From contig OY282430.1 in assembly GCA_958296025.1 (NCBI GenBank), forward strand, positions 496,001-560,000: 64,000 nucleotides of DNA. Reading direction: 5' to 3'. Shown here in pieces: positions 8,961 through 16,423 of this stretch (the first letter of the stretch is position 1; each line of letters begins with the position of its first letter). The stretch comes from an uncultured Pseudomonadales bacterium (GTDB taxonomy: Bacteria; Pseudomonadota; Gammaproteobacteria; Pseudomonadales; Azotimanducaceae). The position numbers and the translations under genes are program-made. The notes below the pieces were generated by a model. That model ran no database searches. It saw only the letters and a list, made by a program, of their open reading frames with translations, and was not told the DNA's origin.

Positions 8961-9040
8961 ACCGCCGACAGGCGCGCTAGGCCAAACGCGGGCGCCTTTG
9001 TTAAGTTGATCCGCATTCAATAAAACCAACGGAGAAAGAC

Positions 9041-9793
9041 ATGGATGAACTGCTTGACTTCACCGGCAAGGTCGCCTTGGTCACCGGCGGCAGCCGGGGC
9101 TTGGGCCGGGCCATGGTGCTGGCGCTGGCGCAGCGGGGCGCCAACGTGATCATCGCCAGCCGCAAGGGGTCAAACTGCGAGGCGGTGGCGGAGGAAGCCC
9201 GGGCCTTCGGAGTGGCGGCGCTGCCCCATGCCTGCCACGTCGGCCATTGGGATGCGTTGGAAGTCTTGGCCGACGCCGCTTGGCAGCGCTTCGGCAAGGT
9301 CGATGTGCTCATCAACAACGCCGGCATGTCGCCCCTCTATCCCTCCTTAGGCGCCATCAGCGAAGAGCTTTACGACAAGGTGATGAGCGTCAATCTCAAG
9401 GGGCCATTCCGCCTGTCCGCCCTCGTCGGCGAACGGATGGCCGCCGGTGACGGTGGCGCCATCATCAACGTCAGCAGCGTCGCCTCGGTGAACCCCAGCC
9501 CAGACTCGGAACCCTACGGCGCCGCCAAGGCCGGCCTGAACGCCATCACCCGATCCTTCGCCTTCGCCTACGGCCCCAAGGTGCGGGTGAACTGCATCAT
9601 CGCTGGCCCCTTCCTTACGGATATCTCCAAGGCTTGGGACATGGCGGCGTTCGAGAAGCGCGCCAAGATCAGCATGGCCCTGGGCCGCGGCGGCCAAGCC
9701 GAAGAAATCGTCGGCGCCGCCCTGTATCTGGCCAGTGACCAATCCAGCTTCACCACCGGCACGCTAATTCGAGTGGATGGGGGGACGCCCTAA
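9041..9793 (+). CDS. Short-chain dehydrogenase/reductase (SDR family)
   Basis: A 250-residue classical SDR: NAD(P)-binding motif TGGSRGLG, NNAG, catalytic Ser in INVSSVAS and YGAAK for the Tyr/Lys pair. The end, SSFTTGTLIRVDGG, is the usual SDR C-terminus. The ATG follows a good GGAGAAAG site. The enzyme reduces or oxidises a carbonyl/alcohol in the cytosol; the substrate is not evident. It lies 80 bp after the duplicated permeases and may be co-transcribed with them. Confidence 0.9.
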   Translation: MDELLDFTGKVALVTGGSRGLGRAMVLALAQRGANVIIASRKGSNCEAVAEEARAFGVAALPHACHVGHWDALEVLADAAWQRFGKVDVLINNAGMSPLYPSLGAISEELYDKVMSVNLKGPFRLSALVGERMAAGDGGAIINVSSVASVNPSPDSEPYGAAKAGLNAITRSFAFAYGPKVRVNCIIAGPFLTDISKAWDMAAFEKRAKISMALGRGGQAEEIVGAALYLASDQSSFTTGTLIRVDGGTP

Positions 9794-9947
9794 GGCCGCC
9801 AATTGGACCCTCCGCCGCTGGGCGGAAGGCGGCGGCTGAGATTGGAGTCGAACCGACTTTCGTCTCCCGTATCCGTTGGCGTCCGAGCCTTGGCCAATAC
9901 GGCTTGGTCAACGGTTGTTCCAGCCCGCTCGGTCCTCTCTCCCCTGG

Positions 9948-10110
9948 TGTCCTGTCCCGCAAATAACCACACATGATCTGCGGGTCTTTTAGACTCCTGG
10001 CTGCGTTGCTCCGCCTTGTGTGGTGCCTGCCACACGGCGTTGTCGCGCCTTGCCAGGAGCCAAAAATCCCTCGCATCCAAAGCGCACTTATTCACGGGAC
10101 AGGACACTAG
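9948..10110. mobile_element. 160-bp inverted-repeat element (MITE-like), copy 1
   Basis: The element begins TGTCCTGTCCCG and ends CGGGACAGGACA, near-perfect terminal inverted repeats, with CTAG directly outside the right end. The interior has no gene. A second copy in opposite orientation at 45255-45417 differs by only a few bases over about 155 bp. The preceding 150 bp after the SDR gene hold nothing recognisable. A non-autonomous transposable element is the simplest reading; no matching transposase lies in the window. Confidence 0.75.
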
Positions 10111-10191
10111 CAGACCGTTGGGGTGGTAGGATGCGGCCGTTGCGCCGCTTCCACAGGATGCGCTCTCTTTCACCAGCCTGATCCTTGCCTT

Positions 10192-10950
10192 ATGCAAATG
10201 TCCGACGCCGTGACCGCCTGCGCCCTCATCATCGGCAATGAAATTCTGTCCGGACGCACACCAGACGCCAACCTGAACCACCTGGCCCTCACCCTTGGCG
10301 GCTGGGGCATTCAGTTGCGGGAGGCGCGGGTCATACCCGACGTGGAGGCGGAGATCGTGGCGGCGGTCAGCACCTGCCGGCGGCGCTTCAACTATGTCTT
10401 CACCACTGGCGGCATCGGTCCCACCCATGACGACATCACCGCAGCTTGCATCGCCAAGGCGTTCGGCGTTCCCTTGGTGGTCAGCCCGGAAATCGCTGAG
10501 CGCATCCGGCGGCCGCCATCGCCACCGGAAGGTTTGGAGGCCCGCATGCGCATGGCGCAAATCCCCGAGGGCGCTGTCTTAGTGGACAACGCCACTGGCG
10601 GCCCGCAGGGCTTCCGCATGGACAACGTGATCGTCATGGCCGGCATCCCGGTGGTGATGCGAGCCATGCTGACCACCTTAGAGGGTCAGCTGGACAGCGG
10701 GCCGGTCATTCAGTCCCGGTCGGTCACCGCCTATCTCGGCGAAAGCCGGATCGCCAAGGGGCTTGGCGAAATTCAGGGCCGCTATCCCGATATTGACCTC
10801 GGCAGCTACCCCTTCTTCCACGACGGACGCTACGGCGCCAGCCTGGTGATGCGCGGGGCGGATGTCGGACGACTGGAGCGGATGCTGGATGAGGTCTGCC
10901 AAGTCATCATCGACGCCGGTGAGAAGCCGCATCGAGGAGAGACCAGTTGA
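10192..10950 (+). CDS. CinA-like/MoCF-domain protein (competence-damage-inducible family)
   Basis: A 252-residue protein consisting of the MoaB/Mog-type domain found at the N-terminus of CinA: LIIGNEILSGRTPDAN and TTGGIGPTHDDIT are the family signatures. The C-terminal NMN deamidase domain of full CinA is absent, as in many stand-alone homologues. Start chosen at ATG 10192 (a second ATG is 6 bp later). The family is linked to nucleotide/pyridine metabolism or molybdopterin binding, but the stand-alone form has no firm function. Divergent flank is the inverted-repeat element; the gene beyond reads in the opposite direction. Confidence 0.8.
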   Translation: MQMSDAVTACALIIGNEILSGRTPDANLNHLALTLGGWGIQLREARVIPDVEAEIVAAVSTCRRRFNYVFTTGGIGPTHDDITAACIAKAFGVPLVVSPEIAERIRRPPSPPEGLEARMRMAQIPEGAVLVDNATGGPQGFRMDNVIVMAGIPVVMRAMLTTLEGQLDSGPVIQSRSVTAYLGESRIAKGLGEIQGRYPDIDLGSYPFFHDGRYGASLVMRGADVGRLERMLDEVCQVIIDAGEKPHRGETS

Positions 10951-11040
10951 AGGGATGGGACGGCTAGGCAACTGCAGCGTTCTCGGTTGGCGGGGGAAAT
11001 GGGTCGATGGCGGTGGCGTCTGTTGGCGGCCACTTCCCCC

Positions 11041-11508
11041 TTAGCGTCCGACAATGGCCTCAAGCACCTTGGCCGGATGGTCGGCGGCGCGGCTGACCCG
11101 CCGCCAGTGGCGGCGCACCTTGCCGTCCGGCCCAATCCAGACCGTGGAGCGTATGACGCCGACCACTTTCTTGCCGTACATGGTTTTCTCCCCCCAGGCG
11201 CCGTATTTCTCCATGACCTCGCGCTGCGGGTCCGACAGCAAGGTAAAGGGTAGGTCGTACTTGTCTGTGAACTTGCGGTGCGCGGCGCCATCGTCCGGGG
11301 AGACGCCCAGGACCACCACGCCGGCGGTTTGGTAGCCGCTCCAAAGATCGCGGAAGCCGCAAGCCTCCTTGGTGCAGCCGGGGGTGTCGTCCTTTGGGTA
11401 GAAGTAAACCACCACGTCCTGGCCCTTGAACTGCTGCAAGGACACCTTGTTGCCGTCCGTGTCCGTCAGGGTGAACGCCGGCGGCGCCTCGCCTTCCATG
11501 ATTGCCAT
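11041..11508 (-). CDS. bcp: Thiol peroxidase, Bcp/PrxQ family
   Basis: A 155-residue peroxiredoxin that reduces H2O2 and organic hydroperoxides using thioredoxin. The peroxidatic Cys45 sits in DTPGCTKEAC, with Cys50 as the resolving residue (C-x4-C, typical of Bcp). Further landmarks are FYPKDDTPGCT and LLSDPQREVMEKYGAW. The ATG at 11508 is 2 bp after the stop of the upstream gene, and AGGG of that gene's end serves as ribosome site, so the two are probably one operon. Confidence 0.92.
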   Translation of the reverse strand: MAIMEGEAPPAFTLTDTDGNKVSLQQFKGQDVVVYFYPKDDTPGCTKEACGFRDLWSGYQTAGVVVLGVSPDDGAAHRKFTDKYDLPFTLLSDPQREVMEKYGAWGEKTMYGKKVVGVIRSTVWIGPDGKVRRHWRRVSRAADHPAKVLEAIVGR

Positions 11509-11510
11509 AC

Positions 11511-12023
11511 TCAAGCCCTCGGTGTCAGTTCGAAAATCCATAGGGCGCCGGAGGATACCGCCGCCAAAGGTATGGGTTGGCCGATGTACTTGCGTGACAG
11601 TTCGGCCAAAACAGGTTCCAGAATCTCGCCCTCCATGATGCGCACTAGGTTTTGCTTGTACAGCTTGCCGTCAATGCGGGTGATGACGCGCCCGTCCCGC
11701 TCGGCTTCGATGGGCCATTGCTTCCAGATGCGCCCCCACCAGCTGTCCATGTAGCCGCAGGGGATGAAGATGCGCCCCTCGGCTTGGACCACCCAGATGG
11801 TACGGGAGCGCTGCGGGTTCAGGGATTGCATCTCAATGGTCTCGAAGTCATCGACGAAGGCCCAGTGTGGCATCGGCCCTTCATGCAACGTCCCGGTGGT
11901 GAAGGCCCCACCGGCGATCAGCGCCATCGGCCCATCGGCCGACCGCGCCCCAATCAAGACGATGGCGATCACGGCGACCAAAGCCAGCATCAAGCCGATG
12001 ACTGCCCTTAAGAGGGTCTGCAT
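11511..12023 (-). CDS. Membrane-anchored protein of unknown function, upstream of bcp
   Basis: A 170-residue protein with one N-terminal membrane segment (LLRAVIGLMLALVAVIAIVLIG) followed by a soluble domain of about 140 residues facing the periplasm. Its middle part (SRTIWVVQAEGRIFIPCG ... DGRVITRIDGKLYKQNLVRI) faintly resembles split beta-barrel flavin-binding proteins, but this is weak. No catalytic motif is recognised. Tight spacing to bcp suggests a role in the same stress response. Confidence 0.7.
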   Translation of the reverse strand: MQTLLRAVIGLMLALVAVIAIVLIGARSADGPMALIAGGAFTTGTLHEGPMPHWAFVDDFETIEMQSLNPQRSRTIWVVQAEGRIFIPCGYMDSWWGRIWKQWPIEAERDGRVITRIDGKLYKQNLVRIMEGEILEPVLAELSRKYIGQPIPLAAVSSGALWIFELTPRA

Positions 12024-12172
12024 GACAACTTCCTTAGCGGTGCACAGGGTTGAATCTAGTGCTCTGCGGGTGCCGCGTCAACATCCGCATCGACTTCGGC
12101 AAACCAGTGCGGCAGCACTTCCAGCGTTGGGGCGGTTACAATGGCGCCCCGTCACGCTTGGAGCTTTAAGCC

Positions 12173-12436
12173 ATGCAGCAGAGTGAGGAAGGGCAGTTGC
12201 GCGACGACGCCCGTTGCGAAGCCGCGGTGCAGACCATGAAGGATGTGCTGTGGCGCTTTGAGGAGATGAGCGAGGGCGGCTACTCCATCTACGACGTCCT
12301 GGGTTACCTGCTTGAAGACTTGGTGGAGGGCGGCTGCTGCGCCGCCTGCATTCACGAAGCCTTGGCGTCCGTCTGCAAGGAGCAGGGCGTTGACTTGAAG
12401 GTGCATCGACCGGACGAGGATGCCGTCTATCACTAA
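12173..12436 (+). CDS. Small acidic protein of unknown function
   Basis: An 87-residue soluble protein preceded by GGAG 10 bp upstream of ATG 12173. It has a Cys pair (EGGCCAACIHEAL) and another Cys nearby in a helical, acidic sequence; no family is recognised. It could bind a metal or form disulfides, but this is not shown. The remnant of an acyl-CoA synthetase gene overlaps its stop codon. Confidence 0.55.
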   Translation: MQQSEEGQLRDDARCEAAVQTMKDVLWRFEEMSEGGYSIYDVLGYLLEDLVEGGCCAACIHEALASVCKEQGVDLKVHRPDEDAVYH

Positions 12437-12620
12437 CGTCTGGCCGCCCGACACCTTGGGCGGCCTGCTGATGGGTGCCGCCCAGCTCTGGCCGGGGCGC
12501 GACGCCCTGGTTTTCCCGGACCGCCGCCAAACCTACGCGGAAGGGCGAAAACGTCGCTGCTTTGGAGATCGAGCCCTTCCTGGCCACCCATAGTGCGCAC
12601 CCGGCCTCGGCTGGCGGATC
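12420..12620 (+). pseudogene. Acyl-CoA synthetase (adenylate-forming enzyme) remnant with large internal deletion
   Basis: From ATG 12420 the frame reads MPSITNVWPPDTLGGLL then AQLWPGRDALVFPDRR and TYAE, the standard N-terminus of class I acyl-CoA synthetases. It then jumps, in another frame from 12541, to KGENVAALEIEPFLATH, the C-terminal GEN(V/I)-motif of the same family. About 400 residues between these parts are missing and the frames do not match, so the gene is dead. Confidence 0.75.
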
Positions 12621-13908
12621 AATCGGCAAGGGTTAAGCGGTGCGCTATCCGCAAGCGTTGCTTCGGGGCCAGCAGGGCATTGCCCACTTCAAACGTCAGT
12701 TCCACCTGCGGCAGCCGCTCCAGAGTGCGCACCGACAGCTTCAGCTTGCCGTGTTGGGGAACCGTCAAGTCATCGCCGTGGTGTTGGAAGCTGTAGGGGC
12801 TTAGGTTGCGCAGCTGAATGTCCGCATCGGAGTTGTTGGTAAGGGTCAAGTCCAAGACGTCCAAATCATTCTGGTAGGTGGCGTCCTTGACCCGGTAGGC
12901 GGCGTCCTTGACGTCCAGCACCGCCTTCAGCAAGGGCTTGAGCTCCGCCTCCCGACCGATGAGCAGGTTTTTGAACCAGACCACCGTGCGCTTGGCGAAC
13001 AGCGCTGCGCGGATTCCGGCCGCGGAGCGCTCCTTGGCGAACACCAGGGTGACCGGGCGGTGGGCGCCGAAGCGGGGCGGATAGTCCCAATCGATCAGGT
13101 TGTGAACGTCGGAGACGCCGAGCAGGGTCAGGCCGTGTTGCAAGGCGAGGGCGTGGGCCTCTTCGGAGTAGAACGCGCCGTTGGCGATTTCGATGCCGTG
13201 CAGTTGCCCCGTTTCGATCAGGGTTTGGTGAAAGTCCGTCATGCGGGCTACGGCGCTGCGGTGGGCGCGGGTGTAGTAAGGATGGGCCCAGAACACGAAG
13301 GCCCCTTGATTGTTGGCTTCCCGCACCGCTTCGTTCGCCGGCCATTGGTTGGTGGCGCCGTAATAGTCCAAAACGCCCTCATCGATAAGCTGCTGCGGTA
13401 CGGCTGCGAGCAGTTGTTCCTCCTCCGGGGTCTTGGCCTCGATCTTGGGCGCGTTCGGACTCTCTCGCAGGAGGGCGTTGGCGTCCGTGATGAACACGGC
13501 GTTCATGTGGTCGGCCGGTGCTTCCCGGGTGATTTCGGAGCCGGGGATCAGGATCAGGTCCGATCCATCCGGGAGAGCCGCCACAGCCTGTTGGTAGGCA
13601 CGGTTTCGGTCTGGGTGTGGCAGGTCCGCCCGATGCGGCTGCCATTCCAAGTGCTCGGTGATGGCCAAGGCGTCCAGGCCGTCGCGCAGGGCCTCCTCCA
13701 CGCGGATTTTGGGCCACACATGGCCATCGGAGAACACGCTGTGGGTGTGCAGGTCCACCACCAAGGTTTGGTGGCCCTGCACGTCGGGAAAGCGGATCAG
13801 CCGCGCCTCGTTTTTCGGCGGCTTGTCGGCCTTGTAATGTGCCGGCAGATCCGCCGTGGCGCCTAGCAACAGCGCGGCCAAAGCCCACGAAAGCCTAGTT
13901 GTGTTCAT
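12619..13908 (-). CDS. Secreted PHP-domain metal-dependent phosphoesterase-like protein
   Basis: About 429 residues with an N-terminal signal peptide (MNTTRLSWALAALLLGATA) and a PHP domain: DLHTHSVFSDGH (first metal motif), AITEH, PGSEITR, FWAHPYY and GVSDVHN supply the expected His/Asp metal ligands. PHP domains hydrolyse phosphoesters with a di- or trinuclear metal centre; exported members of this type are widespread but poorly characterised. The ATG at 13908 was preferred over a TTG 18 bp upstream because it begins the signal peptide. The C-terminal 100 residues form an extra beta-rich part. Confidence 0.8.
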   Translation of the reverse strand: MNTTRLSWALAALLLGATADLPAHYKADKPPKNEARLIRFPDVQGHQTLVVDLHTHSVFSDGHVWPKIRVEEALRDGLDALAITEHLEWQPHRADLPHPDRNRAYQQAVAALPDGSDLILIPGSEITREAPADHMNAVFITDANALLRESPNAPKIEAKTPEEEQLLAAVPQQLIDEGVLDYYGATNQWPANEAVREANNQGAFVFWAHPYYTRAHRSAVARMTDFHQTLIETGQLHGIEIANGAFYSEEAHALALQHGLTLLGVSDVHNLIDWDYPPRFGAHRPVTLVFAKERSAAGIRAALFAKRTVVWFKNLLIGREAELKPLLKAVLDVKDAAYRVKDATYQNDLDVLDLTLTNNSDADIQLRNLSPYSFQHHGDDLTVPQHGKLKLSVRTLERLPQVELTFEVGNALLAPKQRLRIAHRLTLAD

Positions 13909-13946
13909 GTTAGTGGTGGAAGGCAATGCTTGGCTGGTCTCGCTTT

Positions 13947-13961
13947 GGGACAGGACACTAG
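13947..13961. repeat. Solo terminus of the 160-bp inverted-repeat element
   Basis: GGGACAGGACACTAG is the exact right end of the element seen at 9948-10110 and 45255-45417, without the rest. It lies between the PHP gene and a gene remnant whose stop codon is the TAG within CTAG. Confidence 0.5.
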
Positions 13962-14130
13962 CGACGGCGCAGTTTAGCCCACTCGCAAGGGTCGTGCGGC
14001 ACTTTGTTCCGCTTGGCCGCCATTTTCATCAGAACTTCACGGAAAACCTCCGGCGGGCGCTCCATTGAGTTGACAGGGTAGAGGAAGCGGCCGCCGTGGC
14101 GGTGAAGGGTGCGTCCTTGGAACGCATTGG
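13958..14130 (-). pseudogene. 3' remnant of an unrecognised gene
   Basis: An open stretch ends with MERPPEVFREVLMKMAAK and continues to HDPCEWAKLRRR before a stop provided by the element terminus. The sequence looks like a genuine charged protein end, but no upstream gene body is present and no family is recognised. Could also be a 35-residue small protein from ATG 14065. Confidence 0.35.
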
Positions 14131-14182
14131 GAAGATGCGAATGGGTTGGACGGGATATACTGGTCAACCGACTTGGATTCCG

Positions 14183-15157
14183 ATGGACACAAACGACCGT
14201 GTAATTTGGCGTGATGGCGCGTTCGTCCCTTGGGCGGACGCGACGGTGCATTTTTTGGCGCAAAGCCTGCAAAGGGGCACCCTCGCCTTTGACTACATGA
14301 GCGTCCACGCCACCCCGAAGGGGCCGGCGCTCATGAAGCTGCCGGAGCACACGGCCAGGCTTCTGCAGACCTGCCGCATCATGGGCATCCCCATGGGCTA
14401 TGGCCAGGAGGCGTTGAACCGCGCCTGCGTCGAAACCGTGCGCCGCAACCCCGGCGCCACCTCCCTGAAGATCAGCGCCCTGATCGCCTCCATTGAGGTG
14501 GAGTTGGTGCCTCAGGACGAGCGGGTGTCCGTGTTCATCGCCGCCTATGACAACCGAGCGGACATCATCGCCCACAATCCGGGGGAGGCCCACGCCCCCG
14601 ACCTGCTCAAGCTGAAGGTTGAGCGGCGCATCGGCAACCGGCGCAAGGACATCGTCTCGCCCCAGGCCAAGGTGGCCGCCAATTACACCGGCCCGGCCTT
14701 CGCCAAGTGGCGGGCGCGGCGGGAAGGCTTTGATGAGATTCTGCTGCTCAACGCTTCCGGCACCGTGGCGGAGTCCACCACCTCCAACCTGTTTGCAGTC
14801 ATTGATGGCGGCTTGGTGACGCCCGGCGATGAAAACGTGTTGCTCGGCGTTACCCGCGCCAGCATCATCGAACTGAGCGCCGCCTTGAATATCCCCTGCG
14901 AAAAGCGGGAATTGACGGTGGCCGACTTGCTTGCTGCCGATGAGGTGTTCCTCACCTCCACGTCCAAAGCGATCTTCCCAGTGCGACAGATCGACGACAC
15001 GCGCATTGGCGATGGCGAGATTGGGCCAGTCACCCTTCGTCTCGCGGAACGCTACGCCCGCATCGCCTCTGGGAGGGACTCGGCCTTCGCCCATTGGCTG
15101 ACTCCTTGCACCGCAGCCAAAGGAGGCATTTCGGACTGCTTGGAGGAAAGCTCATGA
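14183..15157 (+). CDS. Class IV PLP-dependent aminotransferase (branched-chain aminotransferase-like)
   Basis: A 324-residue member of the IlvE/Dat/PabC fold. Landmarks are IWRDGAFVPWADATVHFLAQ at the start, SPQAKVAANYTGP for the PLP lysine region, GFDEILLLNASGTVAES for the cofactor-phosphate region and EVFLTSTSKAIFPV near the end. It would transfer amino groups between branched-chain or D-amino acids and keto acids; which one is open. ATG 14183 begins the conserved part, with no clear ribosome site. Its stop overlaps a PPOX-like remnant. Confidence 0.85.
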   Translation: MDTNDRVIWRDGAFVPWADATVHFLAQSLQRGTLAFDYMSVHATPKGPALMKLPEHTARLLQTCRIMGIPMGYGQEALNRACVETVRRNPGATSLKISALIASIEVELVPQDERVSVFIAAYDNRADIIAHNPGEAHAPDLLKLKVERRIGNRRKDIVSPQAKVAANYTGPAFAKWRARREGFDEILLLNASGTVAESTTSNLFAVIDGGLVTPGDENVLLGVTRASIIELSAALNIPCEKRELTVADLLAADEVFLTSTSKAIFPVRQIDDTRIGDGEIGPVTLRLAERYARIASGRDSAFAHWLTPCTAAKGGISDCLEESS

Positions 15158-15270
15158 TCGCCGACACCCCCGCTTGGGACCCATTCCTCCGCAGCCACCG
15201 TTGGGCGGTGCCGACCACCTTGCGCAGCTGCGGCGGTCCGGGCACCGAACCGCAGCGGGTGTACGGCGTC
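15154..15270 (+). pseudogene. N-terminal remnant of a pyridoxamine-phosphate-oxidase-like (PPOX) gene
   Basis: ATG 15154 overlaps the aminotransferase stop (ATGA). The first 25 residues, including PAWDPFLRSHRWAVPTTLR, resemble the start of PPOX/split-barrel flavoproteins (typically ...FL...R.AVLTTLR.DG). After that the similarity is lost and the frame runs into the convergent nitronate monooxygenase gene. Likely a truncated gene. Confidence 0.45.
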
Positions 15271-15285
15271 ATCCGCGAAAGGATT

Positions 15286-16419
15286 TCATTCGATCAGGCC
15301 GCTCAGGCGTTCGGCGGCTTCGGCGAAATCCTGCATGAAGTCGAAGACTAGGCTGCGCACGGACGCGGAGGCGTTCATCAGGCCCACCCCTTGGCCCACC
15401 CAGTAGGTGGCTAGGCGTTTGGCGGCCGGGTCGCCGCCTTCGGCGAGCTTGTCGATTTTGCGCAGGGCCGGCTCGGACACTAGGCTTTGCAGGGGCATCG
15501 GCAGAGGGTCCGGGGCGTCCTCCGCCTGCCAAGCATCTGTCCAGGGAGAGCGGAGTTGGCGGGTGTACTTGCCGGTGCGGCTGCGAGAGCGCACCGTTTG
15601 CCGGGAATTGGCGGCCAACATCTTCTCCTTGACGGATGGCGTGGTCTCCGCCTCCTCGGTGGTCAGCCAGACGGAGCCGGTCCAAGCGCCGGCGGCGCCC
15701 ATGGCCATGCAGGCCGCCATCTGCCGCCCGGTGACAATGCCGCCGGCGGCCAGCACCGGCAGGTCTCCGTAGGGTTTGACGGCCGCCACCACCTCGGGCA
15801 CCAGCACCAAGGTGGAGACCTCACCGCAGTGGCCGCCGGCCTCGGTGCCGGCGACCACCAACACATCCACGCCGGCCTCGGCGTGCTTGATGGCGTGCTC
15901 CTTGGCGCCGACTAGGGCGCCGACTGGAATGCCTGCCGCCCGCGCCCGCTCCATCATGGTCGGCGGCGGTACGCCCAAGGCGTTGACGACGAACTTGATG
16001 GGGTGGGCGAAGGCCGCATCCAGCACTTGGGCGGCACCCTTTTCCCGCAGGTTGTCGCCGAAGTCCCGGCCGATTCCGCGCTCCCAGAGGTCGCCGGTGG
16101 CGATGCCGTTCTCCGCTAGTATGCGCTCCACATAGGCCTTGTGCTCCGGCGGAATGCGCGCCTCCACCTCTTCCGGCGTCAAGCCGCCCTCCTTGGCGTC
16201 CATGCTGGTGGGAACGATGACGTCCACGCCGTAGGGGGCGCTATTCACTTGGTTGTCGATCCAGTTCAACTCGATGTCTAAGCTCTCCGCCGTGTGGCCG
16301 GCGCCGCCGAGCACGCCAAAGCCGCCGGCCTTGCTCACCTCCGCCACCACGTCGCGGCAGTGGCTGAAGGCGAACAGGGGGAACTCAATGCCGAGAAGGT
16401 CGCAGATTTTGGATCGCAT
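15286..16419 (-). CDS. Nitronate monooxygenase (2-nitropropane dioxygenase family)
   Basis: A 377-residue FMN-dependent TIM-barrel enzyme that oxidises alkyl nitronates, protecting against nitro toxins. Visible marks are IEFPLFAFSHCRDVVAEVSK and GGFGVLGG at the N-terminus, VVAGTEAGGHCGEVST (FMN phosphate and His region) and LAAGGIVTGRQMAACMAMGA. ATG 16419 is 4 bp after the P450 stop; an earlier ATG at 16440 would overlap that gene. The two probably form an operon for oxidation of a nitro or hydroxy compound. Confidence 0.9.
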   Translation of the reverse strand: MRSKICDLLGIEFPLFAFSHCRDVVAEVSKAGGFGVLGGAGHTAESLDIELNWIDNQVNSAPYGVDVIVPTSMDAKEGGLTPEEVEARIPPEHKAYVERILAENGIATGDLWERGIGRDFGDNLREKGAAQVLDAAFAHPIKFVVNALGVPPPTMMERARAAGIPVGALVGAKEHAIKHAEAGVDVLVVAGTEAGGHCGEVSTLVLVPEVVAAVKPYGDLPVLAAGGIVTGRQMAACMAMGAAGAWTGSVWLTTEEAETTPSVKEKMLAANSRQTVRSRSRTGKYTRQLRSPWTDAWQAEDAPDPLPMPLQSLVSEPALRKIDKLAEGGDPAAKRLATYWVGQGVGLMNASASVRSLVFDFMQDFAEAAERLSGLIE

Positions 16420-16423
16420 GAGG

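Larger units (their letters stand above)
6886..8965 (+). repeat. Tandem duplication, unit B (about 2.08 kb)
   Basis: Second copy of the segment at 4785-6864. Identity ends right after the PotC-like stop codon (shared bases up to about 8965), after which the two flanks differ. Confidence 0.93.

Noticed and set aside
13060-13866. Plus-strand frame antisense to the PHP gene
   Set aside because: Shadow of a well-supported gene; no motif.
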